From Oscillospiraceae bacterium (GTDB taxonomy: Bacteria; Bacillota; Clostridia; Oscillospirales; Ruminococcaceae), in assembly GCA_017518255.1 (NCBI GenBank), contig JAFWVK010000057.1, positions 1 through 57,084 on the forward strand: DNA of 57,084 nt, read 5' to 3'. This document shows positions 41,047 to 50,418 of the stretch, one piece after another (the stretch's first letter is position 1; every line of letters starts with the position of its first letter). The notes beneath the pieces are model-generated. The model saw nothing but the letters and a program-made list of their open reading frames with translations, was not told where the DNA came from and ran no database searches. The translations under genes were made by a program, and so were the position numbers.

Positions 41047-42057
41047 TCAGGCATCAGGATTCGGCGTTATACCGGTTTCGGCAGCCGTCTGATAAATCTC
41101 GTCCTGCGTATCTTTGAAGGTAAATTTATTCGTTCCGAGCGGGTTCTCCGTCAGATTGGGGAAGAGCGGTTCAAATTCCAGCTTCATCGGCTCGGATTCA
41201 TAATATGTCACACGGTAAACCTGTCCGCCTGCAAAGACCAGACCGGCATCGCCCCAGTTTTCCGTATTCCAGACATAATTCGGTGCATTTTTATTCACAA
41301 AGAAGCAGCCGTAAAGCAATCCTGTATCGGATGTGCGGTATCCGAATGCACTGTCACGCATACGGAAAACCGCCGAAGGAATATTTCCTGTTGCTGCCGG
41401 GGCATCCTCTGTCCAGCTGCCGGCAAGCTTGGAATTACCGGTGATATTTGCTGCTTCGTAGGAAGAAAGATCAATCGGTGTGAATCCCTTGGTCGAAAGG
41501 CAGGAAGCAGAGCGGAAAACCGCCGGAAGGCTGCCGGACATATCCGTATACTCCGCGGACAGTTCCGGATCACCGACCTCATAGGTCGCATCCGAAGGCA
41601 GAACGACAATCGAATAGAAATCCCGGACGCCGCCGATCAGGGCGGCATAATCGGCATCCGAAATCAAATCCGTTTCCTTGATGAATTTCACCGAGAACAG
41701 CTCGCCGGAATACTCCATTTTTTCATAGCATTTCCGGCAGTAAACGGTTGTATCGCGGATGATGAAGCGGTCTTTCCATTCCTGCGGAAAAAACATGCGG
41801 ACCGTTCCGCTGAGATAGCTCCATTCATATCCCTCATCGGTTTCCGTGATAATGGATCCGTCTTCGGTGACAATCGTAACTTTGCCGTCCTCCGCAACCA
41901 GACGGGCATCCTCGCCGCTTTCCGGTACAATCTCGCCGTTACGGTCGTCATCTTCTCCGGTCTCACTGCTCACAAGCGGCGATTTGATTCTCTTTCCGCA
42001 GCCGGTGCATACGGAGCATGCGGCCAGAAGAGCAAGGATCAAGGCTCTGCGTTTCAT
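41047..42057 (-). CDS. hypothetical lipoprotein downstream of tRNA-Leu
   Basis: A 336-residue lipoprotein (MKRRALILALLAACSVCTGC, lipobox CTGC, Cys20). The mature part starts with an acidic linker, then alternating strands including a two-Cys motif YCRKCYEKM (about 108-116). The start at 42057 follows AAAGGA at 9-base spacing. No terminator separates it from the tRNA-Leu gene 62 bp upstream. I recognise no family. Confidence 0.8.
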   Translation of the reverse strand: MKRRALILALLAACSVCTGCGKRIKSPLVSSETGEDDDRNGEIVPESGEDARLVAEDGKVTIVTEDGSIITETDEGYEWSYLSGTVRMFFPQEWKDRFIIRDTTVYCRKCYEKMEYSGELFSVKFIKETDLISDADYAALIGGVRDFYSIVVLPSDATYEVGDPELSAEYTDMSGSLPAVFRSASCLSTKGFTPIDLSSYEAANITGNSKLAGSWTEDAPAATGNIPSAVFRMRDSAFGYRTSDTGLLYGCFFVNKNAPNYVWNTENWGDAGLVFAGGQVYRVTYYESEPMKLEFEPLFPNLTENPLGTNKFTFKDTQDEIYQTAAETGITPNPDA

Positions 42058-42118
42058 GTTTCTGCATCCTTTCTTTTGCTGCTTTGCAGTATCATGTTCA
42101 TGCGAAAAAAGCGCATGA

Positions 42119-42200
42119 TGCACCTGACAGGACTTGAACCTGCACGCCTTTCGGCATTGGAACCTAAATCCAACGTGTCTGCCAGTTTCACCACAGGTGC
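42119..42200 (-). tRNA. tRNA-Leu (anticodon UAG)
   Basis: On the minus strand the acceptor arms GCACCTG and CAGGTGC pair, followed by discriminator A. The anticodon stem TTGGA/TCCAA closes the loop TTTAGGT, giving anticodon TAG. There is a long variable arm (TGCCGAAAGGCG) and a T arm GCAGGTTCAAGTCCTGT, as for class II tRNA-Leu. The CCA end is not encoded. A consensus promoter lies about 45 bp upstream. Confidence 0.96.
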
Positions 42201-42243
42201 GGCGTATTCCGAACCGGATTCCGGTCCGGTTTTCTGTTTTCCT

Positions 42244-42273
42244 ATTATATCACGCAGACCGTGCATTTGTCAA
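42244..42273 (-). promoter_or_regulatory. sigma-A promoter of tRNA-Leu
   Basis: On the minus strand TTGACA (42268-42273) and TATAAT (42244-42249) are 18 bp apart, about 44 bp before the tRNA 5' end. Confidence 0.85.
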
Positions 42274-42300
42274 GCGAATCACGCAGGAAAGAAACGGAAC

Positions 42301-42331
42301 GGGGGAGCGGGCATATTCTGCCTGCTCCCCC
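42301..42331 (-). terminator. intrinsic terminator of the metalloprotease gene
   Basis: GGGGGAGC/GCTCCCCC flank an inner GGC/GCC stem, with an AT-rich loop, starting 36 bases after the stop of the metalloprotease gene. The minus-strand tail is only moderately T-rich. Confidence 0.65.
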
Positions 42332-42367
42332 TGTTTTTACGCATCCGGTTACAGTCCGTCCGCCTGT

Positions 42368-45052
42368 TTACTCAAAGGATTTGCCTGTAATCCGCTTATA
42401 CGTTGTCAGTGAATCATGGTATCTGTCGCCGTGGATAAAAAACATGCCTCCTCCGTAATTGAGTATACCCTCATTTCCTTTTTCATCCTTTCCTGTTTCT
42501 ATTTTGAAAAACCATTCATCGAAATCCTCCTGACGGCTGTCCCATTCGACCTTGAAATCCGGAAATTCCGGATCATACGGTTTTGTATCCGGATTATTAT
42601 ATTCGCAGATAACATATGTTTTATTCTCTGAAACATCCCGGTTGAATTTTCCGTCGTTCCACTGACCGTCGCCGAACAGCAGGGCGTAGTGTTCTTCGCC
42701 TGCTTCGTTATTCGGTTCACCCTGTTTCCAGTTGGTAAAGGCAGATTCCTCATGGTCCAGCCACTGCCAGTTGCCCTCTTCCTGTTTGTCGGAGTAGCCG
42801 AAATATGCAAATTCGATTCCGGCATTCCGGACCGTTTCTGCCAGAAAATCATTTTCCTCCTTATCATTGATATGGGCATAATATCCGCCGATTTCCCTGC
42901 AATAATCCGCGACACTGTCCTCATCGCAGTACGCTTCACAGATAATGTACGAATGCCCCCTGAATGAAACCGGTTCCGTTACCTTTTTTCCGAAGCCCCA
43001 TTCGCCGACACAGAAAGTGCGCTTGCCTGCGCCGACGAATTTTTCTCCGTCAAAACGGTATTTGCAGTATGAATTTCCAAACACATTCCACTGATAAGTG
43101 TAAATGTAATATTGCTTCTCGGCGATGCTGTAAAGAACCACGCAGTAATCGTCTGCACTGGTAGCATTCACATTATTTTGCTGATATACAAGCGCAGGCT
43201 GATTGTTTTTCAGCGTATATATCTGAATAATCATGCTGTATTGGTTATCCTCTTTTCCGTACAGATAAAGCTCCGGAATGCCGTCATTGTTAAAATCAAT
43301 CAGGTTGTACATTGCATTTTCGGCTTCGTTCTGCGGATTTTTCTCAGGATAACCGTGCTCTTTTGCGAAATTCTCAAGAACTTCCGCATACAGCACAGCC
43401 GGATCGGTCTGCTCTGCGGTCTGCGGCTCCTCCTTCTCCTTTGACAGTGTCATACCCGCATTGTCAAATACTTTGGCGATTCCCTTTTTCTGTGCCTCCG
43501 AAAGTCCCAGCAGATCCGCGGCAAATTCCACAGCGGTACGGCAATCCATAAATGTCGCGTTGCTGTGCATCTGAAGCAATGCCATATACCACAGCATTGT
43601 CATAAGCTCCGGATCGGAAACTCTGGTTTCCTCTGCGGAAAAGCCGTCCGTCTCCGTTCCCAGATAGATATTCCGTGCAACGCCGGTAATCAGCGTACTT
43701 GCGCCGTGGCAATCGAGGCTTCCCCCGTATTCAGAATACTTTGAAATGTGTTTAGTGTTTTCCGTACTTTTGCTCAGATCGTTGATATCTCTTAAAGACA
43801 GCTCGTTTCCAAGAATCCAGTCGATATCACGGTGATTGATTGCTGCTTCCGCACATTCTCCGAGAATATCGGCAAAGCCCTCGTTCATTGCTCTTGACTG
43901 ACCGTTGACATAAAAACCGGCAGTGTGATTCACAATTGCGTGCGTAAATTCGTGCGCCATCACATCTTCATAAGCACCCAGACAATATTGAAAATATGTA
44001 TACGGACAAATCGCAATCATCTCGCCGTATCCGAGGTCGGTTCCGTCCCAGTAAAAAGCATTGTCTGACATTGAGCCGATACCGGGAATGTAGCCGACAT
44101 AGAAATATGCATTCAGCTGTGAGCCCTTGCCGTCCAGTGAATAATAGCCGATCGTTTTTCCGAAATAGTCATAGATTTTTTCAAGATTTCCGAGCAGCTC
44201 CACGGCAACTTCCGTATCGTGAGATCCTTTCTGAAAAGTCTTGTTTACTTTATATACCTCGTAATCATCAGGATTCAGCCAGAACTTGGATTTGAGCTTG
44301 TTGACAGCTATTTTCCGGTTCTCGTCATAGAATTCGACCGTATAATCCGTTTCTTTTGCATCCAGATCATATTCCTTCAATTCTCCCTGCATTTTCACAT
44401 CGGAATAATTCTGAACGGAACCGAGCAGAGTGCCCGTATTCGCATCAAAAAACGATGTATGGCTGACCGCTGCAACCTTATATGCCAGAACAGACGGATC
44501 GCTGAATGAATAGATGCACAGCTCCGGTTCGGAAAAGATCTGTTCTCCTGCCGGATCGCTGAGCTGCTTCTGCGCAATCTCTTTGATTTCCTGACTGCCG
44601 ATCTGCGGAGATGTGCCGATATCCCCGAACGCGTCGAGATTGGAGGAGAGCAGGCTGGCTTTATGAGCGGAATCTGCGGTCAGAACGACCTCTCTGCCGT
44701 AAACCGGCAGTTCCTTATAAGTCTGCTGAAACCGGTAAACCGAGTTCCCTTTCACCTCCGACTGAGTTTTGAGTTCAAGATTATTATTTTCGTTGTCTCT
44801 CAGACCGGTGTTTCGCACGATCTCTTCATAGGCATCATCGGCATTCAGGACAGATATATCATCTTTAAGCTCCGTCATCAGAACCGCAGCATTTTTTTCG
44901 TCGCTGAGCTCTGTGAGGACTGCTGCGGGCTGTTCCGAAACGGAGCTCTCCTGTTTTTTGGAATGACGGGCAGGCGTCTTCGGGGACGCACAGCCGGTCA
45001 GCAAGACGGAACATGACATGAATAAAGCTGCGATTCTGTGTTTTTTCTTCAT
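42368..45052 (-). CDS. lipoprotein M4 metalloprotease with C-type-lectin-like domain
   Basis: An 894-residue lipoprotein (lipobox LTGC). It has an FTP/PepSY propeptide (about 70-200, YRFQQTYKELPVYGREVVL) and an M4 catalytic domain with AHEFTHAIVNH (zinc site HEFTH near 366-371), NEGFADILGE and the LDCHGAS histidine block. A calcium-loop-like DFNNDGIPELYLYG lies near 590. A C-type-lectin-like domain spans about 688-820 (WQWLDHEESAFTNWKQGEPN, then GDGQWND). The start at 45052 follows AAAGGA. It has its own promoter and is AT-richer than neighbouring genes. The fusion suggests a surface protease that binds its target by the lectin fold. Confidence 0.9.
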   Translation of the reverse strand: MKKKHRIAALFMSCSVLLTGCASPKTPARHSKKQESSVSEQPAAVLTELSDEKNAAVLMTELKDDISVLNADDAYEEIVRNTGLRDNENNNLELKTQSEVKGNSVYRFQQTYKELPVYGREVVLTADSAHKASLLSSNLDAFGDIGTSPQIGSQEIKEIAQKQLSDPAGEQIFSEPELCIYSFSDPSVLAYKVAAVSHTSFFDANTGTLLGSVQNYSDVKMQGELKEYDLDAKETDYTVEFYDENRKIAVNKLKSKFWLNPDDYEVYKVNKTFQKGSHDTEVAVELLGNLEKIYDYFGKTIGYYSLDGKGSQLNAYFYVGYIPGIGSMSDNAFYWDGTDLGYGEMIAICPYTYFQYCLGAYEDVMAHEFTHAIVNHTAGFYVNGQSRAMNEGFADILGECAEAAINHRDIDWILGNELSLRDINDLSKSTENTKHISKYSEYGGSLDCHGASTLITGVARNIYLGTETDGFSAEETRVSDPELMTMLWYMALLQMHSNATFMDCRTAVEFAADLLGLSEAQKKGIAKVFDNAGMTLSKEKEEPQTAEQTDPAVLYAEVLENFAKEHGYPEKNPQNEAENAMYNLIDFNNDGIPELYLYGKEDNQYSMIIQIYTLKNNQPALVYQQNNVNATSADDYCVVLYSIAEKQYYIYTYQWNVFGNSYCKYRFDGEKFVGAGKRTFCVGEWGFGKKVTEPVSFRGHSYIICEAYCDEDSVADYCREIGGYYAHINDKEENDFLAETVRNAGIEFAYFGYSDKQEEGNWQWLDHEESAFTNWKQGEPNNEAGEEHYALLFGDGQWNDGKFNRDVSENKTYVICEYNNPDTKPYDPEFPDFKVEWDSRQEDFDEWFFKIETGKDEKGNEGILNYGGGMFFIHGDRYHDSLTTYKRITGKSFE

Positions 45053-45103
45053 AATTACCATCCTTTCCTGCATAAAGCCGAAAAAAGCAGTCCTGTTTGT
45101 CTC

Positions 45104-45132
45104 ATTATAGCCTGATTTGTTCAGAATGTCAA
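45104..45132 (-). promoter_or_regulatory. perfect sigma-A promoter of the metalloprotease gene
   Basis: On the minus strand TTGACA (45127-45132) and TATAAT (45104-45109) are 17 bp apart, about 52 bp before the ATG. Confidence 0.9.
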
Positions 45133-45228
45133 TAGCGATTCGATATTGTTAGAATATAATATAAAGATTGCTGCTTTCTTGTTCCGGAATACCGAATCCG
45201 GATGCACACGGAACTGTGCAAAACACAG

Positions 45229-45265
45229 AAAGCCGCATCTCCCTTAAAACGGGCGATACGGCTTT
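45229..45265 (-). terminator. intrinsic terminator of the fatty-acid operon
   Basis: AAAGCCG/CGGCTTT with an inner GGG/CCC stem lies 6 bases past the accA stop. It is the end of the tetR-fabH-accA transcript. Confidence 0.75.
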
Positions 45266-45270
45266 TTGAT

Positions 45271-46068
45271 TCAGCGGTAAGCTCCGATTTTCCGGAACTT
45301 TTCATATCTCTCATCCAGCAGCTCCGAGACCGGAAGCGTTTGCAGGCGCATGATCTCATCAAGCAGAAACCGTTTCAGTGCGGAGCAGATTTCCCGCTCA
45401 GTTTTTCCCTCCTCGCGGATAATCTTTTCCACAACCTCAAATTTCAGAAGATCATAGGAGGTCAGCTTGAGATGCTCTGCCGCATCGGGCGCTTTCGTTG
45501 CATCTTTCCAGAGAATACTGGCGCATCCCTCCGGTGAAATAACCGAGTAGACGGCGTTTTCAAGCATAATTGCCGTATCGCAGACGCCGAGTGCAAGCGC
45601 ACCGCCGCTTCCGCCTTCTCCGACAACGACTGAAATAATCGGCGTTTTCAGCCCCATCATCTCATAAAGGTTCTCTGCAATTGCAAGCCCCTGTCCGCGC
45701 TCTTCGGCATCAATGCCGCAGTAGGCGCCGGAGCTTCCGATAAAGCAGATGACCGGCCGGTGAAATTTCTCCGCTTCTTTCATCAGGCGCAGCGCCTTGC
45801 GGTAGCCCTCCGGTTCCGGGCAGCCGAAATTGCGCTTCATCCGTTCCTCAATGGTCTCACCGCGCTCCATCGCGATCACCGTTACCGGAATGCGGTTGAT
45901 ATAGCCGATGCCTGCGACAATTGCAGCATCGTCACCGAAGCGGCGGTCACCGTGCAGCTCGACAAAATCATCAATCATATGCTCAATATAATAAGAGCCC
46001 ATCGGGCGTTTTCCGTTTCGTGCCGCCTGAACACGTTCATATGCGGTAATGCTGTCTGCCTTCGCCAT
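45271..46068 (-). CDS. accA: acetyl-CoA carboxylase carboxyltransferase subunit alpha
   Basis: A 265-residue alpha subunit of the carboxyltransferase that makes malonyl-CoA. FELHGDRRFGDD-like VELHGDRRFGDDAAIVAGIG and GEGGSGGALALGVCDTAIML are family motifs. The length is shorter than in proteobacteria (about 320), as in Clostridia. Last gene of the fab operon; biotin carboxylase (accC) and BCCP (accB) are not in the operon. Confidence 0.97.
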   Translation of the reverse strand: MAKADSITAYERVQAARNGKRPMGSYYIEHMIDDFVELHGDRRFGDDAAIVAGIGYINRIPVTVIAMERGETIEERMKRNFGCPEPEGYRKALRLMKEAEKFHRPVICFIGSSGAYCGIDAEERGQGLAIAENLYEMMGLKTPIISVVVGEGGSGGALALGVCDTAIMLENAVYSVISPEGCASILWKDATKAPDAAEHLKLTSYDLLKFEVVEKIIREEGKTEREICSALKRFLLDEIMRLQTLPVSELLDERYEKFRKIGAYR

Positions 46069-46117
46069 GAAAAATCCTGCCTTTCTTCCGTGCTGTCCGT
46101 TTCGGGAGCATTTTCAT

Positions 46118-46942
46118 TCAGACATGCCTGTGCAGTGCCAGCAGTTTTGCCAGCGTATAGGTCATGCGCGGGCGTTCCTCAATCAGATCGACAAAGCCGT
46201 GTTCCAGCTGAAATTCCGCACGCTGGAAGCCTGCGGGGAGCTTTTCGCCGGTTGTCTGCTCAATGACGCGCTGCCCCGCAAAGCCGATCAGTGCTTTCGG
46301 TTCGGCGATGATGATATCGCCCTGCATTGCAAAGCTTGCAGTGATGCCGCCGGTTGTCGGATCTGTGAGAACCGCGATATAGAGAAGTCCGGCTTCCGAA
46401 TGCCGCTTGACGGCACCGGAGACTTTCGCCATCTGCATCAGGGAGAAAATACCCTCCTGCATTCTTGCACCGCCGGAGGTAATAAAACCGACCACGGGCA
46501 GATTCAGTGCAATTGCCTTTTCAAACAGGCGCGTGATTTTTTCGCCGACAACCGTTCCCATGCTGCCCATCATAAATGCGGAGTCCATGATAAACAGCGC
46601 CGTATCCATGCCCTCGATTTTCGCGGTTCCGCATACAACGCCCTCATTGAGTCCGCTTGCTTTCTCGGCTTTGTCGAGCTTCTGTGCATAGTCTGGGAAT
46701 TTGATCGGATCCTTGGATTTGAGCTTTCTGTCAATTTCCTGAAAACTGCCGGCATCGACTGTCGCATCCAGCCGTTCAACGGCGCGCATCCGGAAATAGG
46801 TTCCGCATTCCGGACAGATGCAGTGATTTTCGACGTAATCCGCATACGGAATTTCCGCGCCGCAGCTTTTGCAGACACGCGGAGGCTGCTGCTCGGCGTT
46901 TCCTTTCGTAATCGAAGAGAAGAAATCTTTGATTCCGCTCAT
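46118..46942 (-). CDS. accD: acetyl-CoA carboxylase carboxyltransferase subunit beta
   Basis: A 274-residue beta subunit. The N-terminal zinc ribbon CKSCGAEI...CICPECGTYFR (about 24-48) precedes the crotonase-like domain with ITSGGARMQEGIFSLMQMAK and DPTTGGITASFAMQGD. It overlaps the fabZ stop by 4 bp (ATGA) and precedes accA by 49 bp. Confidence 0.97.
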   Translation of the reverse strand: MSGIKDFFSSITKGNAEQQPPRVCKSCGAEIPYADYVENHCICPECGTYFRMRAVERLDATVDAGSFQEIDRKLKSKDPIKFPDYAQKLDKAEKASGLNEGVVCGTAKIEGMDTALFIMDSAFMMGSMGTVVGEKITRLFEKAIALNLPVVGFITSGGARMQEGIFSLMQMAKVSGAVKRHSEAGLLYIAVLTDPTTGGITASFAMQGDIIIAEPKALIGFAGQRVIEQTTGEKLPAGFQRAEFQLEHGFVDLIEERPRMTYTLAKLLALHRHV

Positions 46943-47373
46943 ACCGCTGCCTCCTCTTTCGGCTGAACCACAAACGAGAATTCCGCTGTCACGCAGAGTT
47001 TTCCGTCCACATATCCCTCACCTTTTGCAAAATAGAAAGGCGCCTTTGAACGGGTAATCTGGCATCGGGTTTCAAACAGGTCACCCGGCACAACCGGATG
47101 CTTGAAACGCACCTTGTCCAGTCCGGCAAAAAGAGTCAGCGGCTGAGAGCCGTCGGGCTGACGCTCCAGACAAACGCAGACAGACTGCGCCATAATCTCG
47201 CAGAGAATCACTCCCGGCACAACCGGATGCCCCGGAAAGTGACCGTCGAGGAACCATTCGGTTCCCTCAATTTTCTTTTTTCCGTGCGCGACACCGTCAA
47301 CCAGCTCCGCTTCATCCAGAAGCAGCATACTGTTTCGGTGCGGCAGAAGTTCCATAATCTCTGTGCGGTTCAT
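46939..47373 (-). CDS. fabZ: 3-hydroxyacyl-ACP dehydratase FabZ
   Basis: A 144-residue hotdog-fold enzyme of the fatty-acid elongation cycle. IMELLPHRNSMLLLDE and DGHFPGHPVVPGVILCEIMA hold the catalytic His and Glu. The ATG at 47373 is chosen because GGAGGA lies 8 bases upstream. It is 22 bp after fabF, where accB is often found in related operons. Confidence 0.97.
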   Translation of the reverse strand: MNRTEIMELLPHRNSMLLLDEAELVDGVAHGKKKIEGTEWFLDGHFPGHPVVPGVILCEIMAQSVCVCLERQPDGSQPLTLFAGLDKVRFKHPVVPGDLFETRCQITRSKAPFYFAKGEGYVDGKLCVTAEFSFVVQPKEEAAV

Positions 47374-47395
47374 AACGGTCGTCCTCCGTAATAGA

Positions 47396-48631
47396 TCAGA
47401 TCTTCGTAAATGCGAGGCAGGCATTGTGCCCGCCGAAGCCGAGCGAGGTAGAGAGTGCGAGAGTCAGCGGCGTTTCGACAGCCGTGTTCGGGGTAATATC
47501 CAGATCGCATTCCGAATCCGGTTCTTTGTAGTTAATGGTCGGCGGAACCAGATTGTTTTCCAGCGCCTTAATTGCAGCGATTGCTTCAATTGCGCCGGCA
47601 GCGCCGAGCAGATGGCCGGTCATGGACTTGGTCGAGCTGACATGCAGCGCCTTTGCCTTTTCCTCTCCGAACGCATTTTTGATTGCGCGGGTTTCGGTCT
47701 TGTCGTTGAGGGGTGTGCTGGTTCCGTGCGCATTGATATAGATTTCGGATGCCGGGCAGTCAATTCCGGTTTCTGCGAGTGCATCGGAAATCGCCTTTGC
47801 GGATGCCTTTGCTTCACTGTCCGGTGCTGTTACATGGAACGCATCGCATGTACTGCCGTATCCGGCAATTTCCGCATAGATTTTTGCACCGCGCGCCTTC
47901 GCGTGCTCATATTCCTCCAGCACAAGCGCACCGGCGCCCTCGCCCATGACAAAGCCGTTTCTGCGCTTGTCAAAGGGAATTGAAGCGGCGTTCGGATCGG
48001 TGCTGTCGGTCAGTGCCATGCAGTTGATAAAGCCGGAGATTGCCAGCTCATGAATAACGGCATCGACACCGCCCGCAATGATTGCGTCGGCATAGCCGTG
48101 ACGGATTGCACGCATTGCTTCGCCGATTGTATTGGTGCCGGTTGCACAGGCAGTTGTCACATCCAGACAGGGGCCGTTCGCGCCTGCGTGAATCGCAATC
48201 ATGCCGGCAGCCATATTGGAGATCATCTTTGTAATGAAGAACGGAGAGACACGTGCAGGACCGCGGTTCAGCAGATTGTTGTGTTCATTGACGAATGTCT
48301 CAAAGCCGCCGATGCCGGAGCCGAAATACACGCCGAGCCGGTCTGAGGCGATCTGTCCCTTGATGCCGGAATCCTGAATCGCCTGCTTCGCAGCCGCAAG
48401 CGCATACTGCTCGTAGCGGTCGGTCTGGCGCACTTCTTTTGCATCCATGTAGTCTTTCGGATTGAAGTTCCTGACTTCCGCCGCGAGCTGTGCTTTCAGA
48501 CCGGAAGCATCAAAATGCGTGATCTGACCGATGCCGTTTCTGCCGTTTTTCAGGCCATCCCAGTAGTTTTCAACATCATTGCCCAGCGGCGTAATCGCTC
48601 CGAGACCTGTTACAACGACTCTTCTGTTCAT
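47396..48631 (-). CDS. fabF: beta-ketoacyl-ACP synthase II FabF
   Basis: A 411-residue condensing enzyme. The triad Cys (VTTACATGTNTIG, about 162), His (YINAHGTSTPLNDKTET) and His (SSTKSMTGHLLGAAG) is present. Length is normal. 96 bp lie between it and fabG; that gap holds a GC-rich imperfect stem but no clear promoter. Confidence 0.98.
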   Translation of the reverse strand: MNRRVVVTGLGAITPLGNDVENYWDGLKNGRNGIGQITHFDASGLKAQLAAEVRNFNPKDYMDAKEVRQTDRYEQYALAAAKQAIQDSGIKGQIASDRLGVYFGSGIGGFETFVNEHNNLLNRGPARVSPFFITKMISNMAAGMIAIHAGANGPCLDVTTACATGTNTIGEAMRAIRHGYADAIIAGGVDAVIHELAISGFINCMALTDSTDPNAASIPFDKRRNGFVMGEGAGALVLEEYEHAKARGAKIYAEIAGYGSTCDAFHVTAPDSEAKASAKAISDALAETGIDCPASEIYINAHGTSTPLNDKTETRAIKNAFGEEKAKALHVSSTKSMTGHLLGAAGAIEAIAAIKALENNLVPPTINYKEPDSECDLDITPNTAVETPLTLALSTSLGFGGHNACLAFTKI

Positions 48632-48727
48632 ATCTGTTTCCTCCGTGGATTGCTGTATGATTCCCTCTCCGTTTTTGCCGGGATATTTCAGTTTTGTACC
48701 GGAGCGCCGGACGGAGAAGGGGATGAC

Positions 48728-49462
48728 TCAGGAGATTGCGAGGCCGCCGTCAATACGGATGACGGTACCGGTGAGATAATCCGATTCCGGAGAGGCAAGG
48801 AATGCCGCGAGATTGGCGACGTCTTCCGGTTTGCCTGCCCGTTTCATCGGAATCTGGTCAAGATACTGATCCTCCAGCCCCTTTGTCATATCGGTTGCGA
48901 TAAAGCCCGGTGCAATTGCGTTGCAGGTGACATTTCTGGAGGCAAGCTCTCTTGCCGTGACCTTGGTCAGTGCAATGACACCTGCCTTGGAAGCGGCATA
49001 ATTCGCCTGCCCGGCAGTGCCGAGCAGTGCCGAAACAGAAGCCAGATTGATGATTTTGCCGTACTTCTGCTTCATAAACGTGCGGTAGCACGCCTGCGTC
49101 ATGTGGAAGGTTCCTTTGAGGTTGGTATTCAGAACCGCATCAAAATCGGCTTCCTTCATCGAGAGCATCAGCATGTCTCTTGTAATGCCCGCGTTGTTGA
49201 CAAGAATGGTGATATTGCCGTAATCCGCAAGAATCTGCCTGACGGTTTCCTTGCAGGCTTCTGCATCGGAAACGTCGCAGACATAGGTTTTTGCGCGGAC
49301 ACCGTACTGCTCTGTGATTTCCTTTTCCAGCGCATCTGTTTGTTCGTTGCGGAACAGCGCTGCAATTGCGATATCTGCGCCGAGTGACGCGAGCTTTTTG
49401 CAGATTGCCGCACCGATTCCTCTGCCGCCGCCTGTGACAAGTGCTGTTTTTCCGTTCAGCAT
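48728..49462 (-). CDS. fabG: 3-oxoacyl-ACP reductase FabG
   Basis: A 244-residue short-chain dehydrogenase that reduces 3-ketoacyl-ACP with NADPH. The cofactor motif is TGGGRGIGAAIC, the NNAG block is VNNAGITRDML, and the catalytic Tyr-x3-Lys is NYAASKAGV. It overlaps the end of fabD by 7 bp. Confidence 0.98.
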   Translation of the reverse strand: MLNGKTALVTGGGRGIGAAICKKLASLGADIAIAALFRNEQTDALEKEITEQYGVRAKTYVCDVSDAEACKETVRQILADYGNITILVNNAGITRDMLMLSMKEADFDAVLNTNLKGTFHMTQACYRTFMKQKYGKIINLASVSALLGTAGQANYAASKAGVIALTKVTARELASRNVTCNAIAPGFIATDMTKGLEDQYLDQIPMKRAGKPEDVANLAAFLASPESDYLTGTVIRIDGGLAIS

Positions 49463-50379
49463 GATTCCTTCACCGCCTTCACTGTTTCTGCGAGGGATTC
49501 CGCATCCTGCACATTATAAATATGCACATCTGCTGAAATTTTCTTTACAAGACCGCTGAGCGTTTTTCCGGCGCCGACTTCGATGAAATCGGTGAAGCCT
49601 TCTGCAATCATCTTTTCGATTGTTTCCTGCCAGCGCACCGGATTGCAGATCTGCTGCTGCATAATCTGCGGAATCTGCGCTGCATCATAGGGCTGTGCGG
49701 TCAGATTGGCATAAACCGGAATTCGCGGTGCAGAGAACGTGAATGACTGCAAAGCCGTTCCGAACTGCTCTGCCGCTCCGTTCATAAACGGGGAGTGGAA
49801 CGCCGCGCTGACGGCAAGCGGAATCGCCCTGCCGCCCAGCTCTTTGATCTTTGCGGTAAATGCCGGCATACTGCTTTTCAGTCCGGAAACAACCGTCTGA
49901 CCGGGGCAATTGAAATTGACGGCATAGAGCTGTTCAAATTCTGCGGCGGTATCTGCAACGGTCTCCGCACTGAGCTTGACAACCGCGCACATTGCGGTAT
50001 CTGCCTGTTCTGCGGCAGCCTGCATACATTTTCCGCGCTGTGTGACAATCCGGAAGCCGTCCTCTGCGGAATATGCACCTGCAAACGCCAGCGCCGCAAT
50101 CTCGCCGAGCGAGAAGCCCGCCGCCGCGTCCGCATGAACGCCCGCTTCTTCGAGTGCCAGTGCCGCTGCCAGATCGACGAGATACAGGCAGGGCTGCGTA
50201 TTTTCGGTAATTTTCAGTTCTTCCGCCGTGCCGGAGAAAGATTGCTGCATGGTACCGGGGCGGATTGCCTCCGCCGCCTTATAGAGTGCTCCTGCGGCAT
50301 TGCTGTTCTCGCAGAGAGACTGTCCCATGCCGCTGTACTGTGCACCCTGACCGGCGAATAAAAATGCTGTTTTTCCCAT
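49456..50379 (-). CDS. fabD: malonyl-CoA:ACP transacylase FabD
   Basis: A 307-residue acyltransferase. The GQGAQYSGMG N-terminus, the nucleophile elbow AGFSLGEIAALA and the AFHSPFMNGAAEQFG His block are typical. It moves malonyl from CoA to ACP. It lies 39 bp after fabK. Confidence 0.97.
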   Translation of the reverse strand: MGKTAFLFAGQGAQYSGMGQSLCENSNAAGALYKAAEAIRPGTMQQSFSGTAEELKITENTQPCLYLVDLAAALALEEAGVHADAAAGFSLGEIAALAFAGAYSAEDGFRIVTQRGKCMQAAAEQADTAMCAVVKLSAETVADTAAEFEQLYAVNFNCPGQTVVSGLKSSMPAFTAKIKELGGRAIPLAVSAAFHSPFMNGAAEQFGTALQSFTFSAPRIPVYANLTAQPYDAAQIPQIMQQQICNPVRWQETIEKMIAEGFTDFIEVGAGKTLSGLVKKISADVHIYNVQDAESLAETVKAVKESC

Positions 50380-50418
50380 TCGGGAACCTCCTGTTCCGGA
50401 TACCGGAATTCTCCGATA

